64,000 bases of DNA from Palsa-504 sp963808615 (GCA_963808615.1 CAWEGV010000011.1:496001-560000), one strand, 5' to 3'. Counted from the stretch's first letter, positions 33,379 through 42,252 are shown. Numbers and translations are program-made. Notes: generated by a model not told the origin, from the sequence alone.

Positions 33379-33480
33379 GGAGCCAGGCCGCGCATGGGAG
33401 TCAGGCGGGCCAGGCCGCGCCGTGGCGCAGCGGGGGAGCCAGGCCACGCCGTGCGCCCGAGGAGCCAGGCCGCGCCGTGC
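33379..33480. repeat. Imperfect tandem repeat of about 20 bp after ffh
   Basis: Four imperfect copies of GGAGCCAGGCCGCGCCGTG with variable spacers (changes GTCAGGCGGGCC, CCACGCC). Ends at the ffh stop codon. Unlike the G-tract family in sequence. No function evident. Confidence 0.7.
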
Positions 33481-33482
33481 CG

Positions 33483-35168
33483 CTACTTTTTCTTGCCGCG
33501 GCGCTTGGCGTTGCCGCCCCGGAACGCGGCGGGGACGTTGCCCTGCGACGGGGGTGGGAAGTTCAGCCCGGAGGGCAAGTTGGCCAGTTGATCGGCAAAG
33601 CCCTCCGGCAGCCCGCCCAGGCCGCCGAGATCGCCTAGGTCGCCTAGGTCGCCTAGGTCGCCAGGAAGCCCGCCGAGCCCGGTCGGCGCGCCTTGGGCCG
33701 CACCGCCCTGGCGACCAGGCTCCTGGTCTCCCGTATCCCGGGCCTCCGTGGCCCGCCGCGGATCGCCGCTGCGGGCGGGCTTCTTCTTGCCCTTCTTGCG
33801 GGCGGACTTGGCGGCGGCGCGCCGGGCCGCGCCCATGCCCGGCATCGCGGGCATGCCCGGGATCCCGCCGCTGAACATCGCCTTCATCTGCTTCTGACCC
33901 TCGAAGAAGTTCGTGACCAGCTGGGAGACCGCGCCCACGGCCACGCCGGAGCCGTTGGCGATGCGGGCCCGCCGGGAGCCGTTGATGATCTTCGGGTTGC
34001 GCCGTTCCTCCGGTGTCATGGAGCGGACGATCGCCTCAGCCCGGTCCAGGTCCTTGTCGTTGACCTGGGCGAGCAGTTCCCGGTTCTTCGCGGCCCCGGG
34101 CAGCATGCCGAGCAGGTTCCCGATCGGGCCGAGCTTGCGCACCATGGACAGCTGCTCGACGAAGTCCTCGAGCGTGAAGCCCTCGCCGGAGACCAGCCGG
34201 CCCGCCAGGGTGGCGGTCTGGTCAGCGTCGAACGCCTTCTCGGCCTGCTCGATCAGGGTCAGCACGTCGCCCAGGTCGAGGATCCGCGACGCCATCCGGT
34301 CCGGGTGGAACAGGTCGAAGTCCTCGAGCTTCTCGCCCGCGGACGCGAACATGATGGGCCGTCCGGTCAGCTGCACGATGGACAGCGCGGCACCGCCCCG
34401 GGCGTCACCGTCGAGCTTGGTCAGCACCACGGCGTCGTAACCGACCCCGTCCAGGAAGGCCTGCGCGGTGGCCACCGCGTCCTGGCCGATCATCGCGTCC
34501 ACCACGAACAGGACCTCGTCCGGCTCGGTGACGTCCCTGATCGCGCGAGCCTGCGCCATCATCTCCTCGTCGACGCCCAGTCGGCCCGCGGTGTCGATGA
34601 TGACCATGTTGTGCTGGCGCCGCCTGGCTTCGTCCAGCGACTGCCGGGCCACGGCCACCGGGTCACCGACGCCGTTACCGGGCTCCGGGGCGTAGACCGG
34701 GACTCCGGCCCGCTCGCCGAGCACCTGGAGTTGCTGAACAGCGTTGGGCCGCTGCAGGTCGGCCGCGACCATCAGCGGCGTGTTGCCCTGCTCCTTCAGC
34801 CACAGCGCGAGCTTGGCCGCCAGCGTGGTCTTACCGGAACCCTGCAGGCCGGCCAGCATGATCACGGTCGGCGGCACCTTCGCGAACCGCAGCCGTCTGG
34901 TCTCGCCGCCGAGGATGCCCACCAGCTCCTCGTGCACGATCTTGATGACCTGCTGGGCCGGGTTCAGCGCGGCGGACACTTCCTCGCCGCTGGCCCGCTC
35001 CTTGACCCGGGCGATGAACTGCCTGACGACCGGGAGCGCCACGTCCGCCTCGAGCAGGGCGATGCGGATCTCCCGGGCGGTCGCGTCGATGTCGGCAGCG
35101 GACAGCCGTCCTCGGCCACGCAGAGCCGAAAATACCTGCGTCAGCCGGTCAGAAAGGGTCTCAAACAC
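33483..35168 (-). CDS. ffh: Signal recognition particle protein (SRP54)
   Basis: 561 residues. N domain (MFETLSDRLTQVFSALRGRG), GTPase G domain with G1 GLQGSGKTT, ADLQRPNAVQQL, DTAGRLGVDEEMM (G3) and TKLDGDARGGAALS (G4 region). The Met-rich M domain with the RNA-binding helix SMTPEERRNPKIINGSRRAR binds 4.5S RNA and signal peptides. The C-terminal tail is long and low-complexity: a basic patch (KKGKKKPARSG), then GDL repeats from a 9-bp tandem (GDLGDLGDLGDLGG, about residue 509), then a Lys-rich end. Co-translational targeting partner of FtsY, encoded close by. Confidence 0.97.
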   Translation of the reverse strand: MFETLSDRLTQVFSALRGRGRLSAADIDATAREIRIALLEADVALPVVRQFIARVKERASGEEVSAALNPAQQVIKIVHEELVGILGGETRRLRFAKVPPTVIMLAGLQGSGKTTLAAKLALWLKEQGNTPLMVAADLQRPNAVQQLQVLGERAGVPVYAPEPGNGVGDPVAVARQSLDEARRRQHNMVIIDTAGRLGVDEEMMAQARAIRDVTEPDEVLFVVDAMIGQDAVATAQAFLDGVGYDAVVLTKLDGDARGGAALSIVQLTGRPIMFASAGEKLEDFDLFHPDRMASRILDLGDVLTLIEQAEKAFDADQTATLAGRLVSGEGFTLEDFVEQLSMVRKLGPIGNLLGMLPGAAKNRELLAQVNDKDLDRAEAIVRSMTPEERRNPKIINGSRRARIANGSGVAVGAVSQLVTNFFEGQKQMKAMFSGGIPGMPAMPGMGAARRAAAKSARKKGKKKPARSGDPRRATEARDTGDQEPGRQGGAAQGAPTGLGGLPGDLGDLGDLGDLGGLGGLPEGFADQLANLPSGLNFPPPSQGNVPAAFRGGNAKRRGKKK

Positions 35169-35331
35169 GAAACCAGGCTACCGAACGCCCTGAGGAGCAT
35201 TGTCCAGGACCGGTCAGCGAGTACCGGCCTTTTCAGGCCCGCGCGAGCGGTCGTCGCAGGGCTACGGCGAGCACCGGCGCGGCAACCTAGACACGCGAAC
35301 GCTGACATTCCATGATCACGAAGCTTTTGAG

Positions 35332-35347
35332 TCTCAGCAGACTGAGA
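35332..35347 (-). terminator. Weak hairpin between glnD and ffh
   Basis: TCTCAG-CAGA-CTGAGA, a 6-bp perfect stem in the 222-bp gap between the glnD stop (35391) and ffh start (35168). No long T run follows, so it may be a weak terminator or a processing element. The ffh promoter should lie in the same gap; none is clear. Confidence 0.3.
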
Positions 35348-35390
35348 ACCTTTCGCGGTCATCAGACTGTCCGGGAGGAACCGCGCCCGG

Positions 35391-37613
35391 TCAGCCGAGC
35401 GCCGCGAGGACGGCGCGCACGGTCGCACGGCGCAGGCCCGCCTCGGCCAGCGGATCGCCGTCGGAGTCGGTCACGTAGAACACGTCGACGACCTCGGCCC
35501 CGAGCGTCTCCACCCGGGCCGCGCGCACATCCAGGCCGCATTCGCCCAGTGCCCGGCCGACCCGCCACAGCAGCCCGGGTGCGTCATGTGCCCGCACCTC
35601 CACCACCGTCGCGGTCTCGGAGGCGTCGTCGACCAGCGTGACCCTGGGCGCGGGGACCGCGGGACCACGCGGCGAGGCGGCGCGGACCCGGCGTTCCAGT
35701 CGGCCGGTGATGTCCAGCCGCCCCTGGAGCATCCGGCGCAGGTCTCCGGCCACCAGCGTGGCGTCCGGCGGCTCGCCGTACTCAGGCTCGACGTCGAACA
35801 CGGTGACCGCCGTGTCCCCGACCGAGGTCGCGTTGGCGCTGCGGACCACCAGCCGGTGCGAGGCCAGTACCCCGGCCGCGCGCCACAGCAGGCCCGGCCG
35901 GTCGGGAGCGACCACGGTCACCTCCGATCCGCGCACCGTCGCCGCCGGGCCTCCCTCGGCGGCCAGGGCCAGCTGATCGTCGCGCAGCGGTGCCGGGCCC
36001 GGCATCTGCTGGCCGGCCAGGACCGCCGTCACCCGCCGGACCAGATCACCGACCAGCGTGGCCTTCCAGTCGTTCCATGCGGCCGGCCCGGTGGCCAGGC
36101 CGTCCGCGATGGCCAGGGCGTGCAGCAACTCGAGCAGGGCCCGGCTGGGCACGGCGGCCGCCACCTGCTTGACCGTCACCGGGTCGTCCAGGTCGCGGCG
36201 CGTCGCCACCACGGGCAGCAGCAGGTGATGCCGGACCGCCATGGCGACCAGTTCGGTATCGGGCCCGGGTAGGCCCATCCGGCGGCCGACGTCCCGGGCC
36301 ACGACCTCGCCGGTGGCGCTGTGGTCGCCGGGCCAGCCCTTGCCGATGTCATGCAGCAGCGCCGCCAGCAGCAGCAGGTCGGGCCGGGCGACCTCCCGCG
36401 TCAGCGCGGCCGCGTGAGCGGCGGTCTCGGCCAGGTGGCGGTCCACCGTGTACCTGTGCAGCGGGTTGCGCTGCGGCCGGTTCCGCACCCGTTCCCAGTC
36501 CGGGAACAGCGAGGTGATCAGGCCCTCGGTGTCGAGGGCCTCCCAGACGCTCACCGCGGGCTCACCGGCCCCGAGCAGGGCGAGCAGCGCGTCACGGGCG
36601 GAGCCGGGCCAAGGGGCGGGCAGCGGCGGGCATTCGGTCAGCCGGGTCAGCGTCCGCGGGGCCAGCGGCAGCCCGGCCTGCGCGGCGGCGGCTGCGGCCC
36701 GCAGGACCAGCACCGGGTCGCGGGCCGGGTCGGCCGCCCGGGCCAGCACCACCTCGCCGTCCTGCTCCACTACCCCGTCCGCGAGCGGGCGGCGCTCGGC
36801 CGGACGGCGGCGCAGCCTGCGCCCCGCCAGTCGGCTGCCCAGCCGGTCCGCCTGGCGGAAGGCGTGATCGACGGCGTAGGCGACGGTCCGCGCGGCCCCG
36901 GCCAGCGTCCGCAGCAGGACGTCCCCGTCGAGCAAGCCCAGCGCGCGGGCCACCTCGTCCTGCTCCTCGAGCACGAGCCGGTCCAGCCGGCGCCCGGTGA
37001 CCTCGTGCAGCGCGTGCCGGGCGTCGAGGATCTGCTCGTACGCCGTGCGCACCCTGGGCCCCGGCGCGGGCGCCACCCAGGCGGCCGCCATCGCCTGGAT
37101 GGCGTGCACGTCCCGCAGCCCGCCCCTGGCCTCCTTCAGGTCCGGCTCGAGCAGGAAGGCCAGCTCGCCGACCGTCCTGGCGCGCTCGTCACGAGCGGCG
37201 TGCAACTCGGCCAGCCGGGCCGGGGCGGCCGAGCGCCAGTCCGCAAGCGCGCCTGCCCGCAGCCGCCCGGTCAGGTCCGGATCGCCGGCCACGTGCCGGG
37301 CGGACAGCAGCCCGAGCGCGACCTTCAGGTCGGTCCGCGCCACCCTCCGGGCCTGCGGCACGGTCCGGACCGCGTGGTCGAGTTCGGCGCCCGAGTCCCA
37401 CACCGGATACCAGATCCGGTCCGCGATGCCCGCGATGTCGTCGCGGCCGCCGTGCAGCAGCACGACGTCCAGGTCGCTGCGGGGGAGCAGTTCCTGGCGG
37501 CCGTAGCCGCCCACCGCGACCAGGGCCACGCCGGGCTCGGCGTCCAGGAGGTCGGCCAGCCAGTGGTCGATCTGAGCCGTCCGGCGAGCGCGGTCCGCGG
37601 CGAACGAGATCAT
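35391..37613 (-). CDS. glnD: [Protein-PII] uridylyl/adenylyltransferase
   Basis: 740 residues. Nucleotidyltransferase domain VGGYGRQELLPRSDLDVVLL (the GGYGR and DxD motif), helical linker, HD hydrolase domain LHDIGKGWPGDHSATGEVVA, and two C-terminal ACT domains (VVAPDRPGLLWRAAGVLASH and VRAHDAPGLLWRVGRALGEC) that sense glutamine. In actinomycetes GlnD modifies Tyr51 of the PII protein encoded just upstream. The N terminus starts only about 30 residues before the catalytic motif, slightly short for the family. No earlier ATG/GTG/TTG lies in frame, so the start may be fine or the 5' end may carry an undetected indel. 113 bp separate it from glnB. Confidence 0.94.
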   Translation of the reverse strand: MISFAADRARRTAQIDHWLADLLDAEPGVALVAVGGYGRQELLPRSDLDVVLLHGGRDDIAGIADRIWYPVWDSGAELDHAVRTVPQARRVARTDLKVALGLLSARHVAGDPDLTGRLRAGALADWRSAAPARLAELHAARDERARTVGELAFLLEPDLKEARGGLRDVHAIQAMAAAWVAPAPGPRVRTAYEQILDARHALHEVTGRRLDRLVLEEQDEVARALGLLDGDVLLRTLAGAARTVAYAVDHAFRQADRLGSRLAGRRLRRRPAERRPLADGVVEQDGEVVLARAADPARDPVLVLRAAAAAAQAGLPLAPRTLTRLTECPPLPAPWPGSARDALLALLGAGEPAVSVWEALDTEGLITSLFPDWERVRNRPQRNPLHRYTVDRHLAETAAHAAALTREVARPDLLLLAALLHDIGKGWPGDHSATGEVVARDVGRRMGLPGPDTELVAMAVRHHLLLPVVATRRDLDDPVTVKQVAAAVPSRALLELLHALAIADGLATGPAAWNDWKATLVGDLVRRVTAVLAGQQMPGPAPLRDDQLALAAEGGPAATVRGSEVTVVAPDRPGLLWRAAGVLASHRLVVRSANATSVGDTAVTVFDVEPEYGEPPDATLVAGDLRRMLQGRLDITGRLERRVRAASPRGPAVPAPRVTLVDDASETATVVEVRAHDAPGLLWRVGRALGECGLDVRAARVETLGAEVVDVFYVTDSDGDPLAEAGLRRATVRAVLAALG

Positions 37614-37726
37614 GGCGTGGTCGCATCCCCCGGACCGCTCGGTGCTTCCCGCGCGCCGCCGAGGACCCGCCCACCTCCCCGCGCCCCGGTCACGGCGTCA
37701 CCTTCAGCGTGCCCATGGGTCGTGGG

Positions 37727-38065
37727 TCAGATCGCGTCCGGCCCGCGCTCGCCGGTGCGGACCCGGACCACCGACTCCACCGGGACGGACCAGACCTTCC
37801 CGTCGCCGATCCGGCCGGTCTGCGCCGCCTTGACCATCACGCCGATGAGGTCCTCGGCGTCCTCGTCCTCGCACAGGACCTCCACGCGGACCTTCGGCAC
37901 CAGGTCGACCTGGTACTCGGCGCCGCGGTACACCTCGGTGTGCCCTCGCTGCCGGCCGTATCCGCTCGCTTCGGTGATGGTCAGGCCGCGGACGCCGAAC
38001 GCCTGCAACGCGGCCTTGACGTCGTCCAGCTTGAACGGCTTGATGACAGCGGTGATGAGCTTCAT
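37727..38065 (-). CDS. glnB: Nitrogen regulatory protein PII
   Basis: 112 residues. Trimeric sensor of 2-oxoglutarate and ATP/ADP. The T-loop GRQRGHTEVYRGAEYQVDLV contains Tyr51, the modification site; the B-loop is KAAQTGRIGDGKVWSVPVE and the C-terminal signature VRVRTGERGPDAI is intact. In most actinomycetes glnB/glnK follows amtB; here ftsY precedes it and no ammonium transporter gene is in the window. glnB-glnD order is otherwise standard. Confidence 0.96.
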   Translation of the reverse strand: MKLITAVIKPFKLDDVKAALQAFGVRGLTITEASGYGRQRGHTEVYRGAEYQVDLVPKVRVEVLCEDEDAEDLIGVMVKAAQTGRIGDGKVWSVPVESVVRVRTGERGPDAI

Positions 38066-38166
38066 CGTGCGGGTGTCCCTTCGCCAGTCCTGTACCGACC
38101 CTCCGCCGCCGAGGTTTCACCGAACCTGTCTGCGTGTGTCGGCGACGTGAAACACCCCAGGCGCGT

Positions 38167-38182
38167 GTTACATCCGTGTTTC
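38167..38182 (-). promoter_or_regulatory. Possible GlnR-type site upstream of glnB
   Basis: On the minus strand: GAAAC-6 bp-GTAAC, i.e. one b-site and one a-site half at the 6-bp spacing of actinomycete GlnR boxes (gTnAc-n6-GaAAc). It lies about 100 bp upstream of glnB. The outer half-sites of a full box do not match, so this is a weak candidate. Confidence 0.3.
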
Positions 38183-38185
38183 CTG

Positions 38186-38260
38186 ACACGCGGGGGACAC
38201 CCCCCGCGGACCCCCGGGACCCCGCGGACCCCAGGACCCCGCGAACGAACCCCCGGGTCA
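38186..38260 (-). repeat. G-tract-rich repeat between ftsY and glnB (diverged copy)
   Basis: Minus-strand sequence has GCGGGGTCCTGGGGTCCGCG, then GGGTCCCGGGGGTCCGCGGG and GGGTGTCCCCCGCG. The GGGGGTCC...GGGGG-TGT-CCCCC ending resembles the right end of the other copies, but the left core (ACGGGGGGCGGG-AG) is missing. It abuts the ftsY stop codon and could serve as its terminator. Confidence 0.5.
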
Positions 38261-39400
38261 GCCCAAGATGGCGTCGACGAACGCGTCCGGGTCGAACGGC
38301 GCCAGGTCATCGGGACCCTCGCCGAGGCCGACGAGCTTGACCGGAACGCCCAGCTCACGCTGCACCGCGATGACGATCCCGCCCTTGGCCGTCCCGTCGA
38401 GCTTGGTCAGCACGATGCCGGTGATGTTGACCACCTCGGCGAACACCCGAGCCTGCCGCAGCCCGTTCTGCCCAGTGGTGGCGTCGAGCACCAGCAGCAC
38501 CTCATCGACCGCGGCCTTCTTCTCCACCACGCGCTTGACCTTGCCGAGCTCGTCCATCAGCCCGACCTTGGTGTGCAGCCGGCCGGCGGTATCCACGATC
38601 ACCACGTCGACCCCGGTGTCGATGCCCTCGCTCACCGCCTCGAACGCCACGCTGCCCGGGTCGGCGCCGTCCCGGTCGGCCCGGACCGTCTCGGCCCCCG
38701 CCCGCTCGCCCCAGGTCTGGAGCTGGTCGGCCGCGGCCGCCCGCCAGGTGTCCGCCGCGCCGAGCAGCACGGTGTGCCCGTCGCCGATCAGCGCCCGCGC
38801 GAGTTTCCCGCAGGTCGTTGTCTTGCCGGTGCCGTTCACGCCCACCATGAGCACCACCGCGGGCGTGCCGTCGTGCGGCGAGATGCGCAGTGACCGGTCC
38901 TCGTCGCCCAGCTGCCCGAGCAGCTCGGCCCGCAGCAGCTCGCGCACCTCGGCCGGCCCGCGCACGCCGAGCACCTTGACCTTGGTGCGCAGGTCGTCGA
39001 CCATCAGCCGGGCGGGCACCACGCCGACATCGGCGGTGATGAGCACCTCTTCCATCTCGTCCCAGGTCTCGTCGTCCAGCTGGTCCCTGGACAGCAGGTT
39101 CAGCAGCGCCGACCCGACCGAGCTCTGCGACCGGGCCAGCCTGGCCCGCAGCCGCACCATCCGCCCGGCGGACGGCGGCGGCCGCTCGACCTCGAGCACC
39201 CCGGTCGCGGCCGCGGGCGCGCCGGCGCCGGTCTCGGCGCCGGCTTCCCCTCCGCCCGGCGGGGAAGCCGGCGGGGGCGGGGCCGGAGGCTGGCCGGGTG
39301 GCGCATAGGTGCGTCCCCGGCGAGGCCGTACGAACAGCAGCCATCCGCCGGCCACGATGGCCAGGACGGCGATGACGATGATCAGGATGACGTATTCCAT
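38258..39400 (-). CDS. ftsY: Signal recognition particle receptor FtsY
   Basis: 380 residues. N-terminal membrane helix (MEYVILIIVIAVLAIVAGGW), as usual for actinobacterial FtsY, then a Pro/Gly/Ala-rich linker, then the NG GTPase: LLSRDQLDDETWDEMEEVLI (N domain), G1 GVNGTGKTTT, AADTWRAAAADQLQTWGERA, DTAGRLHTKVGLMDEL, TKLDGTAKGGIVIAVQRELG. Docks SRP-bound ribosomes at the membrane. In most relatives it directly follows smc; here smc lies 18 kb away with lipid and glycerol genes between. Confidence 0.97.
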   Translation of the reverse strand: MEYVILIIVIAVLAIVAGGWLLFVRPRRGRTYAPPGQPPAPPPPASPPGGGEAGAETGAGAPAAATGVLEVERPPPSAGRMVRLRARLARSQSSVGSALLNLLSRDQLDDETWDEMEEVLITADVGVVPARLMVDDLRTKVKVLGVRGPAEVRELLRAELLGQLGDEDRSLRISPHDGTPAVVLMVGVNGTGKTTTCGKLARALIGDGHTVLLGAADTWRAAAADQLQTWGERAGAETVRADRDGADPGSVAFEAVSEGIDTGVDVVIVDTAGRLHTKVGLMDELGKVKRVVEKKAAVDEVLLVLDATTGQNGLRQARVFAEVVNITGIVLTKLDGTAKGGIVIAVQRELGVPVKLVGLGEGPDDLAPFDPDAFVDAILG

Positions 39401-39520
39401 CAGGCCTACAAGTCTCGCAGACCTCCCGCGCCCGCACCTGGCGGGGTGCGGCCGGGTCTGGCTGCCCCAGTCGGGCGTGGCTGTTGCGCCTGCCGGCCAA
39501 CCGGGCGGCCAATCTCGGAA

Positions 39521-40351
39521 TCAGGAGGTGTCTTCATCGGGCATGTCATCGGGCGTGTCATCCGCCTCGTCCGGCCGGGCCGCGCCGGCGTCGTCGCCGT
39601 CCTGAAGGCCAGCCTCCGAGTCGGCGCGCGACTGTCTCACCTTTGCGCTGGTCACGTACTCATCCACATAGGTCTGCCCGCTCAGCATCATGATCTCGTA
39701 CATGACCTGGTCGGTGATCGCCCGCAGGACCAGCTGGTCGGCCACTCCGAGGCGGTAGCGGTCGAACGTCAGTGGCTTGCCGAAGCGCACCTGCACCTGG
39801 CCGGAAACCGGCCAGGAACGGCCGGCCGGCATGGAGTGGTACGTTCCGGCGATCCCTACCGGCACGATGGGGGCGTGGGCCGACAACGCCAGGCGCGCGA
39901 TCCCGGTCTTGCCCCGGTACAGCCGCCCGTCCAGCGTCCGGCTGCCCTCCGGGTAGATGACCAGGCACCATTTGTCCGCCAGCAGCTGATCTACCTCGTC
40001 CATGGTCTGCTTGCTCACGATGCGCCGGTCCATGGGCACCGCACCGATCGCCACCGAGACGAAGAAGCCGCGCGCGCGAGTGGAGAAGAAATAGTCAGAT
40101 GCCGCCGCGACCAGGGTCTTGCGGCGCAGTTCCTTGGGCATGCTGTTCAGGAGAAGCGGGGTATCCATATGGCTGGAGTGATTCGCCGCCAGAATCAGCG
40201 GCGGGCTTTGTTCGGCCAGGTTCTCCAGGCCTGTGACCTCGGGATGCACGTAGTGCTTGATGGCCGGGCGAAGCACCCCGCCCAGGAAGACACCGCGTGC
40301 GAGTCCGGCGCCGGGGGCCTGCGCCAGCGGCCGTTTGCCGTCACGGGCCAT
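39521..40351 (-). CDS. 1-acyl-sn-glycerol-3-phosphate acyltransferase-like protein (PlsC family)
   Basis: 276 residues. Acyltransferase motif I NHSSHMD (HX4D), block II GAVPMDRRI, block III VIYPEGSRTLDGRLYRGKTG, block IV IVPVGIAGTY. Makes phosphatidic acid or acylates a related glycerophospholipid. The C-terminal 45 residues are acidic and low-complexity (DEADDTPDDMPDEDTS). It forms a mini-cluster with the epimerase (48 bp upstream) and pgsA, suggesting envelope lipid synthesis. Confidence 0.9.
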   Translation of the reverse strand: MARDGKRPLAQAPGAGLARGVFLGGVLRPAIKHYVHPEVTGLENLAEQSPPLILAANHSSHMDTPLLLNSMPKELRRKTLVAAASDYFFSTRARGFFVSVAIGAVPMDRRIVSKQTMDEVDQLLADKWCLVIYPEGSRTLDGRLYRGKTGIARLALSAHAPIVPVGIAGTYHSMPAGRSWPVSGQVQVRFGKPLTFDRYRLGVADQLVLRAITDQVMYEIMMLSGQTYVDEYVTSAKVRQSRADSEAGLQDGDDAGAARPDEADDTPDDMPDEDTS

Positions 40352-40399
40352 AACCGCTCCGGCGCATATGCAGGTCCCTCACGTTGCTCCCCTTGCCTA

Positions 40400-41404
40400 T
40401 CACTGCGCTGCGGCGAGATAGCCATTCTCCCGGTACCAGCGCAGCGTCCGGGCAATAGTCTCCTCGACCGGTGTGTAATGCAACCCGAGTTCCCGCTCCG
40501 CGCGAGATCCGTCGTAGGTGTGTCCATTCAGGACGGTTCTCATCATTTCCCGGCAGATCGGCGGCTTGCGTTTGGCGACCCGCGCTCCCGCCTCGATCAC
40601 GACTGCGCCCGCCATCGCGGCCCGGCCGGGCAGCCACATGACACGCCGCTCGATCCCGGTGGTGCTGGCCACCAGGCTGATCAGCTCACGGGTCGTGAAC
40701 GTAGCCCCGTTCAGGACGTACCGTTCGCCGGGCTTCCCGTGCTGCTCGGCGAGCAGGTGACCGGCGGTGCAGTCGGCAATGTCCAGGAAGCTCATCCGGG
40801 TGTCCACCAGGAACTTCATGCTGCCGTTGAGGTACCGCAGCAGCAGCCGGGCGGTGCCGTGCAGGCGCCCGGGGCCCTGCACCGACGACGGGCTGACGCA
40901 CACGACGTCGACGCCACGCTCGGCCGCGTCGTGCAGCACCCGTTGCTCAGCCAGGTACTTGGTCCGCTCATAGTCGGACAGGAACCAGCCGCGGTGGGCC
41001 GAGTTCTCGTTGCCGACGGTACCGTGCGCCTCGCCGAGCGCCGCGGCTGACGAGGTGTAGATGACCTTGCCGACGTCGGCGTCGGCGGCCGCGGCGATCA
41101 CGTTGGCGGATCCGTCGACGTTGACCCGTTCCATGGGCTTGGGGTCAGCCAGGCAGAAGGTGTTCACGCCCGCGGCGTGGTAAACGGCGGTGCAGCCCTC
41201 CATGGCCCGGGCCAGGCTCCCGGGTTCGAGCACGTCTCCGGTCACCGGCTCCGCACCCCGGGCGCGCAGGGCCTGCGCCGCGTCCGCGGATCTGGCCAGG
41301 GCCCGCACCGGCCGCCCGGCCGAGACGAGCGCGTCCACCAGGGCACCGCCGACGAACCCGCTCCCGCCGGTGACCAGAGTGGAAGCCTGCCCGGCGGCGG
41401 TCAC
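40400..41404 (-). CDS. NAD-dependent epimerase/dehydratase (extended SDR)
   Basis: 334 residues from the GTG at 41404, chosen because it overlaps the pgsA stop (GTGA) and places the Rossmann motif near the N terminus: STLVTGGSGFVGGALVDALV. Active-site features of extended SDRs: YTSSAAALGEAHGTVGNENS and YERTKYLAEQRVLHDAAERG (YxxxK is YERTK). The substrate is unknown; hopanoid-associated HpnA-like and dihydroflavonol-reductase-like proteins are the nearest recognisable relatives. Coupling to a phosphatidyltransferase and an acyltransferase suggests a lipid-linked sugar or head group. Confidence 0.85.
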   Translation of the reverse strand: MTAAGQASTLVTGGSGFVGGALVDALVSAGRPVRALARSADAAQALRARGAEPVTGDVLEPGSLARAMEGCTAVYHAAGVNTFCLADPKPMERVNVDGSANVIAAAADADVGKVIYTSSAAALGEAHGTVGNENSAHRGWFLSDYERTKYLAEQRVLHDAAERGVDVVCVSPSSVQGPGRLHGTARLLLRYLNGSMKFLVDTRMSFLDIADCTAGHLLAEQHGKPGERYVLNGATFTTRELISLVASTTGIERRVMWLPGRAAMAGAVVIEAGARVAKRKPPICREMMRTVLNGHTYDGSRAERELGLHYTPVEETIARTLRWYRENGYLAAAQ

Positions 41405-41967
41405 TGCTGCACGCTTCTGAGCAAGGACGAGAGATGCGTGAGGTAGCTCCAGGCCGACAGCACGGTGACCACCACGGCCACCGTCATGGCCCATTCATCC
41501 AGGTACATAGGTCCTATCCGGTGGTGGTATCTGAGCATGGCACAAACAATCGCGACGAATTGTATGTTGAACTTGAGCTTGCCCCAGATTGACGGGTAGA
41601 CAACCGTGCCGCTAGTGGCGGCCGCGGATTTAAGGCCGAGGACGGCGATCTCCCGGGCGACGATGATGAGCGCTGCCCACGGCGAGGCGCGTCCGACCGC
41701 CACCAGGGCGATGAGGGCGCCGGAAACCAGCAGCTTGTCTGCGGTGGTGTCCAGGAAGGCGCCGAGCGCGCTGGTGCAGCGCCACCGCCGCGCCAGGTAG
41801 CCGTCAAGGAAATCGGTCGCGGCGGCCACCGTGAACAGGACCGCCGCGGCCGCGAAGCAGTAGCTGACCCTCGGGCCGAGCAGGACGAGCGCGGTGACCG
41901 GTACAACCAGGACGATCCGTGCCAGGCTGAGGCCGTTCAGGAACTGCGCCGCGCGCCGGTGGTCCAT
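41401..41967 (-). CDS. pgsA: CDP-alcohol phosphatidyltransferase (PgsA-like)
   Basis: 188 residues, about five membrane helices. The CDP-alcohol phosphotransferase signature DFLDGYLARRWRCTSALGAF then LDTTADK fits DG-x2-AR-x8-G-x3-D-x3-D exactly. The usual product is phosphatidylglycerol phosphate, but the family also makes phosphatidylinositol phosphate; context does not decide. Unlike canonical pgsA it is not next to recA/cinA. First gene of a coupled trio with the epimerase and PlsC. Confidence 0.85.
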   Translation of the reverse strand: MDHRRAAQFLNGLSLARIVLVVPVTALVLLGPRVSYCFAAAAVLFTVAAATDFLDGYLARRWRCTSALGAFLDTTADKLLVSGALIALVAVGRASPWAALIIVAREIAVLGLKSAAATSGTVVYPSIWGKLKFNIQFVAIVCAMLRYHHRIGPMYLDEWAMTVAVVVTVLSAWSYLTHLSSLLRSVQQ

Positions 41968-42007
41968 TGGCTTCCGGATTGCTTCTCAGGTACGGCCTCA
42001 GGTGTCA

Positions 42008-42252
42008 TCAGCATGTCATATCAGCACCTCGGCATGAGATCCCGGACGGTATCGGCGGCAGGCAGGTCAGGGGAGCACCGGGCCGGCGAGCCCGCCACGG
42101 CCAGGTCAGTGGCCCTGACTATATGTCATATCAGCGGGCTCCATGTCATATCAGCGGCTCCGCACGAGTTCGCGGACGGCATCGGCAGAAGGCAGGTCAA
42201 CGGCCTGCCGGGCCAGTTCGGCCGCGGCGGGCAGGTCAGTGGCCCTGACGAT
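42008..42252. repeat. Degenerate duplication of the 3' end of the dhaM/HPr/EI gene
   Basis: The outer copy (about 42008-42121) and the gene's own 3' end (about 42145-42252) share order and sequence: CATGTCATATCAGC, then CCGGACGGTATCGGCGGCAG against GCGGACGGCATCGGCAGAAG, GCAGGTCA, and GGCAGGTCAGTGGCCCTGAC against CCAGGTCAGTGGCCCTGACT. The ATGTCATATCAGC motif also occurs a third time at 42123. The outer copy has lost coding function. It probably arose by tandem duplication across the stop codon. Confidence 0.7.

Larger units (their letters stand above)
33151..33482. other. Gap between ffh and narG
   Basis: Holds the ffh terminator hairpin (33287-33304), a short tandem repeat (33379-33480) and presumably the nar promoter on the minus strand between about 33172 and 33280. 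I could not identify a convincing -10/-35 pair, FNR-type or NnaR-type site. No gene. Confidence 0.5.

Noticed and set aside
38186..38260. Possible rho-independent terminator for ftsY.
   Set aside because: Stem-forming but without a T run; described as a diverged G-tract repeat instead, with terminator activity only a possibility.
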